From contig CM034102.1 of NCBI GenBank assembly GCA_019914945.1, positions 17,881,707-17,945,706 on the forward strand: a stretch of 64,000 bases of DNA, read 5' to 3'. Origin of the DNA: Typha latifolia (taxonomy: Eukaryota > Streptophyta > Magnoliopsida > Poales > Typhaceae). Below, piece by piece: positions 58,005-64,000 of this stretch (the stretch's first letter is position 1; every line of letters begins with the position of its first letter). The translations under genes were made by a program, and so were the position numbers. The notes beneath the pieces were generated by a model. It was given only the letters and a program-made list of their open reading frames with translations, did no database searches and had not been told where the DNA came from.

Positions 58005-61000
58005 TTAAGTGGTGAGGACAGGGGGAAGGTAGTCAGACCTCTTCCCCAGAACACGGGCTTCTGTGTCGGGAAAGAATTCCATCCCTGTCAGTTGTACGAC
58101 CTCCCCGTCAGCAGTGATCCTAATGGGGTAGCTTAGGAGATGACCTGGGAGGTCATTATATAGGGTCTCACTTGCATATAGACGCCAGTATTGTTCTGCA
58201 ATTTGGTTCACCTTCCGCATGCACGCGATGCTTTGGGGCTGGAGGAAGGCATTGTCAAGTCTTCTGAGGTGTTCGAACCAGAGTGCCATGCGGAAGCCAT
58301 GGATTTGTCCCCTAGCTGGCTGCTCATTGTTCATTAGATGGTTCGGCTGGTATGCACCCATAGCAATCTCCGAGTCCCTGCCCCCGTCCATGGATCGTTG
58401 ATTGATGTTGGCAGACCCGATGATGATATACTCGTCATCAACTAAAAAACCAAATGAATTAAAGATGTATGGATAAAACAAGAATATTGATGCTACTATA
58501 CAGTGTATATATATATTAATTAATTATTCTTTCTAGTCAATTACGTACGCACATACGTACCAATCATCATCTTTGCATGAACATAGATCATGAATCGCCT
58601 CGCTTGCTGTGCTCTGCTGTAATCTGTGTTGGGTTCTGGTTGTTCCTCAGGTCTGTACTCCCCGCTCCTATACACCTCTCGATTGCCTAAGCAAAAGAAG
58701 CTGAGGTAGTCCTTGGGGTTCGCTCGAAGCCCCTTTGCACGGAGAGCTTGGGCAATGTCGGTATACATCATCTCCATCGTCCTCCGCTGCCAGTCCAAGA
58801 TGGCTTGAACCGACGCACTCTCTGGGACACCCTCTGGCCACATCGGGATGACCACATACACAGCAAATTGCTCCCCTGCCTCAATTTTACTTGTGATCTT
58901 TAGTGAGAGCTCTCTGGGGATGAGATGTAGTGCGCCGATGTCTTCGGCCTTGATGTCATCTGACTTCCAACCATAAGAGCTACCTAGAAAGTATTGGTTC
59001 TCTATATAGATGAAATTCTTGGCCCTACGAATGGCATGGATGTAGGCGTCCTGGATGCTACGTTCGATGACATGATCTTTCCCAGTGACTAGCCCAAGAG
59101 ATTCTGCATCCTTTGGTGCCTCAGGGAATCCTACGACAGCTCCCCCGTCAATGGATCTAAATACTTGGACATTCCATGCTTCTACTTCCTCTTGAGCAAT
59201 ATGACCCTCTTCCTCCTCTGCAGCCCGCGGCCCAAAGTTTGAGTAGCCGGCGAGGGGCACCAGTAAATCATCCCCTCCACCTTGCTTCCTCCATCTTTGC
59301 TCAAAGTTATACAGTACATCCCACGCAGCTGGTCCTTCTATTCGACAGTGAATATCGTGCCATGGCTCTCTTGGGCCTCCTTTCCGTATCGACGCTCCGG
59401 CAAAGTTTGGTTGATGGAAGTCGGCATGATTAATGTTGTCCAGTGTCCGGAACAGAGGATGGTCTTGCGTATCATATCTTCCATCACAAAGGTCGATGCC
59501 TCCGACAAAGCTTATGACGCTCCTCTTCCTCCTTGCCACAGGGCTGCAGTCCACGATGACGGTCTTTTGATGATGTGTGAACATAGTTGCGACCTCAAAG
59601 CCCTGGACGTAGCTTCCTTCTCCATCTGGGTTCCGAGGGCATAGGATGCAGTGAACATCTGTGCCACGAAAGTAACTAGCTGTATCCTGATCATGCGTTG
59701 CCATGAGGCCATCCTTCTTCAGGGGGCCTAGTCCGAGCGACGTCCTATCGTCCCAAACAAGAATCAACACCCTGACGCCTTCCTCGGCCTTCCTCTTGAG
59801 TAGCTCACCAAGAGTTGCATCTCCCCCAGGCTTGGGCCTTTGTGGATCCCTTATCAAAGTAATGTTAGTGTAGATGGACCAGCCAGCGATGTAAATCAGC
59901 TGTCGCGCATTGGTGATGGCATCGAAGATGTCCTCCCAGCATCTGCGCGGCTCATAGTAGCGACCCTTAGCGAGGGAGATACGAGGGGCGAGGTTATTAG
60001 GGACGTGTGCGTCCTCATACAATGTCACCCTGCACCCGCGTCTTTGTGGGAAAAATGTTTTGGGAACCCCGGCCGACAATATCGGACTGTTGATGATTCC
60101 CTTCCCCGAATTTACCAGCTCCTTGGACACCGCCAAATACTGCACCCTCACATGTATCCTTCCCCGGCCTCCTCCCACTGGCTTCCTCTCCTCGTTAAGT
60201 ATCCCTAACCATCTATCCACCTGCTCACCGTTTACGATTTCCTCCACCGGCAGATAAGCCCTTCCAATCAGCGATGCTCCAATGGGGTTGTTCGACTTAA
60301 GTGTGAAGATGACATCGGCTGTCCAGTGCGCACAGTAGATATGGAAGGACTCATTCCACTGGATCTGGGACTGGGACCGGGAGCCATTTCCTTCCTTTGC
60401 TACCATTCTGGTTCGACCCAGTCTCGCCTTCTCTACGTCAATTGTTGCGTACAGCTGGTTGTCGGACCCTTTGCCAGCACCCACACTGTCCTCGATTCCT
60501 TGAACAATCTGTGCCACAAAATTAATTAAGTCGTCAGACATAAAATACGCAAACAAGTGACAATCATAGTGTATATATATAACTAGAAACGGCAATTGCA
60601 AGAATTAATAACCTTGGGTTGGCAAAATGATACTCTCTTGATCCATGATAATCTTCTCAAAAGACTTCTCCTTGATACAGTCGGCGTCTCCAAATTTTCA
60701 ATCAGTATAACACAATATGAAGATCATCAGTTCAATACCAAATGACTAGGAAATTAAGCTAACTATTGTTCATCCAAGTTAATTTCTTAAAAGATTTCAA
60801 GGAGCTTGATTTGATGTTTCTTTCAAGACAGAACAACATCAACTGAACCTAGTTAAGGTTTAAAACTAATTGGATCACAATTTCAAGTAAGAAGGTCATT
60901 GGTATAGTTTATATATATATATACAAGAGAAGAATGCATACGGGGAAATACATCTTTCTGCATGCATGCTATTAAAGTGCCTACCTAGCTAGTACATGAC

Positions 61001-62679
61001 AATAACTTTATGTGTTAATAAACTTAGATGAATTAGGACATTCCCCTGTATATATCCTAGGTTATTCTTTTCCTATGGTTAAAAGACCAATTTGAGAAAT
61101 TTATTCATGCAGCTGAACCTCAGAAAAGGAATAAAAAAATCTTTACCAAAATGTCCTTTTCTAGGTAGAGAAATATCATCTCTTAATGGTTGTAGATTTT
61201 ATATTTTATATAACAAATGAGTTTAGCAAAATTCGGATTCAAGACTTCTATAAAAAATTATATATATAATTTATATTTAATACTCATGTCATAGCAATTA
61301 GCTTAATTCTTTAAATTTACAGAAGTACAGATAACGTAAATTGGAGTACAGGATGGGCAATCATATCATTTTTACCATCTACCTACAAGTAGCTAATGTA
61401 ACACACCTTGAAACCACGTTGGTCCCGAACACATCAAAATACATATATATATATATATATATAACCCAATTAAAATCCTAAATAAAAGTTTCCCTACTAT
61501 TTTAAAATGATCTTAACTAAGTAAGAAGCTTTCCTAATTTGCCTAGAACCCCAAAATATTCCCATTCATTCCTTTTCTCTCGCCCACACACTAGCCTCTA
61601 TGCTTTTCACTACGCAACCAAAAGAAGAAAAGAAAAGAGATAACTGAGGAAACCCTAATAGCGATGTCCTCTTCCTTTCTCTTGGAAAGAAACTATAATA
61701 TCTTATCGCTCCAAGATTCTGCCTTTAATATCTCTCAATGTTATACCCATGTTAATAGGGAAAGAAGCAAATATTAACGTGGATCGCTTAGAGTGAGAAT
61801 CGTGAGAGGAAAGAATTCTAGAGATTGCTTGGGAGTTTAACAAGCAAAGATAGGTGATTTAAATGATTAATGACTAGTTATGTCAATATGCAATTTATAT
61901 TGTTTGATCTTCCTTCTTGAATCAAACTGGGACAAGAAGGAGTCATTTTTTTCAAACTAGTTGCTCTCTGTTCTCCTTTTTTTGTTCCCTTCTCTTGATC
62001 AAATTTTAAGTGGTTGATCAGCAATTGATTAGTTTATGCAGAAAAATGTGATGCATATGTTTATGGCTAGTTAATTTCACACTCAGGACATGTATATTCT
62101 TTGCTTAAAATATCATGATTGGTGTAAGCTGAATTTTTGAAATATTTGAAAAGTAAACTAAGAATAATCCACATGCAACATATTAGAATTTTATAATCTC
62201 CCTTGTAGTTATTATTGCTCTTCTAAGCGAACATATAGATCTAGTCTGTATATGTTCAATGTTTATATTGTAATCAAGGAAAAGAAAGAGATAACATTGC
62301 CTACCGTAAATAGTGATTCTCATGTTAGATTAGAATCTTTCACCCTAAATGTTTAGTCTTGAAGGGATTGCTCCCTCTCTAAAATCCAGATTATGACAGC
62401 TAATGAGTCTAAACGACACTAAGTTAATATCTCGTGCAAACTCATGAGCAGCTCACAGATGCTATTCGTTTCCGTCTCTCTCACTCATGCAACCCGGAAA
62501 TTCATAAGAAGTATCGTAAATAATAACATCAATCATTCTCTGCTGATCATTGCTCGCGGAGCTATATATATATACATGCATACCTTGCGGACTGTTCTTG
62601 AAGCATTGCCAGATGGTGATAAGTTATTTGCCTCAAAAACTATGACTTGGAGGACTCCATGGAGCAACCGCTGTGCCAT
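58005..62679 (-). CDS. Phospholipase D alpha, 3 exons
   Basis: Exons 62584-62679, 58561-60508 and 58005-58441 give 826 residues; plant PLD alpha is usually about 810. The first exon ([20 protein letters not shown] to RTVRK) lies 2.1 kb from the second and matches the PLD alpha N-terminus. The C2 domain spans residues about 5-155. HKD motif 1 is HQKTVIVD (His345, Lys347, Asp352). HKD motif 2 is HAKMMIVD (His676, Lys678, Asp683), cut by the second intron between MMI and [17 protein letters not shown] and [12 protein letters not shown] are also present, and it ends DYLPPVLTT. The enzyme hydrolyses phosphatidylcholine and similar lipids to phosphatidic acid and is calcium dependent through C2; it acts in abscisic acid and stress signalling. 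All catalytic residues are in place. Confidence 0.93.
60509..62583 (-). other. First intron of PLD alpha
   Basis: 2,075 nt with GTATGC donor and GGCACAG acceptor. AT-rich, with an (AT)n run at about 61444-61463. No hidden exon or transposon recognised. Confidence 0.7.
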
Positions 62680-63258
62680 CCCTTGCCTATCTAGTTTGTT
62701 GTTTGGTCACTTTGGTTGGCCCTTGAATTGAAAAAGAAGCATGTACATTGATAACTAATTAGAACATTATTGCAGAAATAGCTGTAATTGGAAACTTAGC
62801 TTCACCTGCCAATTTGTGAGGAATAACTCAAGATTAATGCCGTTGAGAATTGAAGGACGATCTTCAAATATAACAAGGTATACATACATAGAACTCTAAA
62901 GAAGAAAGGACATCCTTAAATAGACTTAATCTACATTATATAACTTCAAGTACAAGGCTTGTACGACCCGAAAAAAGAAAGGATATATTCTCCTGAAAAT
63001 AACACTGATAAAAGATCAATATGATATTATTTGATGTTATATACTTCTGCGTACCAAAGAAAAATAATAGGCTTCCTTCACTTGTCAAGAAAAAGAAAAA
63101 AAAGAAAAGAAACAAGAGCAAGAAAAGGATACAACACCAACTAAAGAGGGTAAAGTACAATCCAAAACGCATGCAGAAGGAAGGTACGAATTAAGGAGAG
63201 CAGGAAAAGGGTAGTCCACTAAAGCAGATAAAGTACAATTAAAACGAAGAAGAAAGGA

Positions 63259-63310
<52 letters not shown>

Positions 63311-63931
63311 CTGCACAAGGTTGATCGGTGCATAACAATTGAGCATAACAAACATACCCCGGTGATCACCTGGCTGGTTAAGTATGTTGTCTGCTGTTAA
63401 GAAGAAGAAGAGCATTTAAGTCAATTTTTCATTTCATATTTGTATTTTAACTTATATTTAGGTCACATCAAAAGTATATCACTAGCTTAGATTACAAATA
63501 AATATAAGAAAGTGCTACTCTTGATTAGCGGTACAATTAAAAGTAAGAATAAAAAATAGTTGCTTTAGGTTTTTTTATTTTCTCCCAAAACAAACGAATT
63601 GGACAAGAAGTGGAGTGCTAAATCTATAACTAATTAGGTCCAAAAATGGAACCATAATAGTAAATTCACCATACCGCTACTATTATTTGGAGACGTTGAA
63701 ATCAAATTGTTTCACTGCTTAATGAAGAAAAAGTTTATGTTGATAATTGGAATGACTTTGCTGACATTCTAGATTCTAGGCTAAAATTTGAAAGTGTAGC
63801 ATGTACTACCCATTATTGATCATTTGTGCCAATTATACACTCCCCAAATCCTTTACTTGTACTCAGACCCGTAAGACCCATTGGTCTAGGTCGACGGGGA
63901 AAGCCCCTAGGCCTAACAGCAATCAAGTGGA
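62680..63931. other. PLD alpha upstream region and AT-rich DNA
   Basis: The PLD leader and promoter should lie in the first few hundred bases. No clear TATA box was chosen. The remainder is AT-rich and without a gene. The AT microsatellite is listed separately. Confidence 0.4.
63259..63308. repeat. (AT)n microsatellite
   Basis: About 25 uninterrupted AT units. Confidence 0.95.
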
Positions 63932-64000
63932 GTTTAGGGTCTAGGGTCTATGGTATATGGTTTCGGGTTTAGGGGTCTAGGGTCTAGGGTTTAGGGTCTA
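63932..64000. repeat. Degenerate telomere-like (TTTAGGG/TCTAGGG) repeat, runs off the edge
   Basis: Units GTTTAGGG, TCTAGGG, TCTATGG, TTTCGGG, TTTAGGGG and TCTAGGG follow each other to the end of the window. The plant telomere unit is TTTAGGG; about half of the units here are TCTAGGG variants. This suggests an interstitial or subtelomere-like satellite rather than a true chromosome end. Its full length is outside the window. Confidence 0.7.

Noticed and set aside
59176..60257. Several plus-strand frames over the PLD exon
   Set aside because: They are antisense shadows of the PLD coding sequence, which matches its family along the full length.
1..64000. CRISPR array, phage, operon or bacterial defence system
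   Set aside because: Genes are intron-rich plant nuclear genes; the repeats seen are microsatellites and transposon parts without regular spacers.

Overview
This window is nuclear DNA of a flowering plant. Almost every gene is split by many introns with plant-type splice sites. The window also holds a plant-type U4 snRNA gene with the upstream element GTCCCACATCG, a plant-type transposon population and plant-specific families (kinesin-12, myosin-binding DUF593, WAVE-DAMPENED-like, SINAT-type E3, PLD alpha). GC-rich first exons in several genes next to AT-rich introns would fit a monocot, but the species cannot be fixed from this sequence. Exon coordinates below were assembled by hand from homology, reading phase and splice consensus; they are predictions.

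Layout from left to right: a last exon of an unidentified gene (63-214, +); a four-exon universal stress protein gene (622-1792, -); a long intron-bearing relic of a UBP12/13-type ubiquitin protease (3103-14650, +) that has lost its catalytic-cysteine region and carries stops and frameshifts, with several repeats in its introns; the HSP90 co-chaperone TTC4 (15925-18841, -), which contains a textbook U12-type AT-AC intron; tRNA-Arg(CCT) (18948-19020, +); a 4,962-bp hAT transposon with a perfect 8-bp target duplication (19146-24107); a 21-exon kinesin KIN-12E (24580-33191, +); a myosin-binding protein (34842-37918, +); a SINA-type RING E3 (39717-41972, +); a U4 snRNA gene with complete promoter (42549-42808, +); a fragment of an RHF-type RING-H2 gene (43833-43990); a WVD2-like TPX2-domain protein (44693-47819, -); a strictosidine-synthase-like protein with a GC-AG intron (49507-52273, -); a decayed Ty1/copia element with very short LTRs (53520-57687, +); phospholipase D alpha (58005-62679, -); and a degenerate telomere-like repeat running off the right edge (63932-64000).

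The genes form no single pathway. There is a loose cytoskeletal theme (kinesin-12, myosin-binding protein, TPX2/WVD2-like microtubule protein) and a ubiquitin theme (UBP12 relic, SINA E3, RHF fragment), which I take as ordinary neighbourhood rather than a cluster. No undescribed defence or biosynthetic system is visible. The most rewarding items are the AT-AC intron, the GC-AG intron, the recent-looking but doubly disabled hAT between two head-to-head genes, two identical 85-bp hairpin repeats inside it, the overlapping uORF on the SINA E3, and the intact-looking U4 locus.
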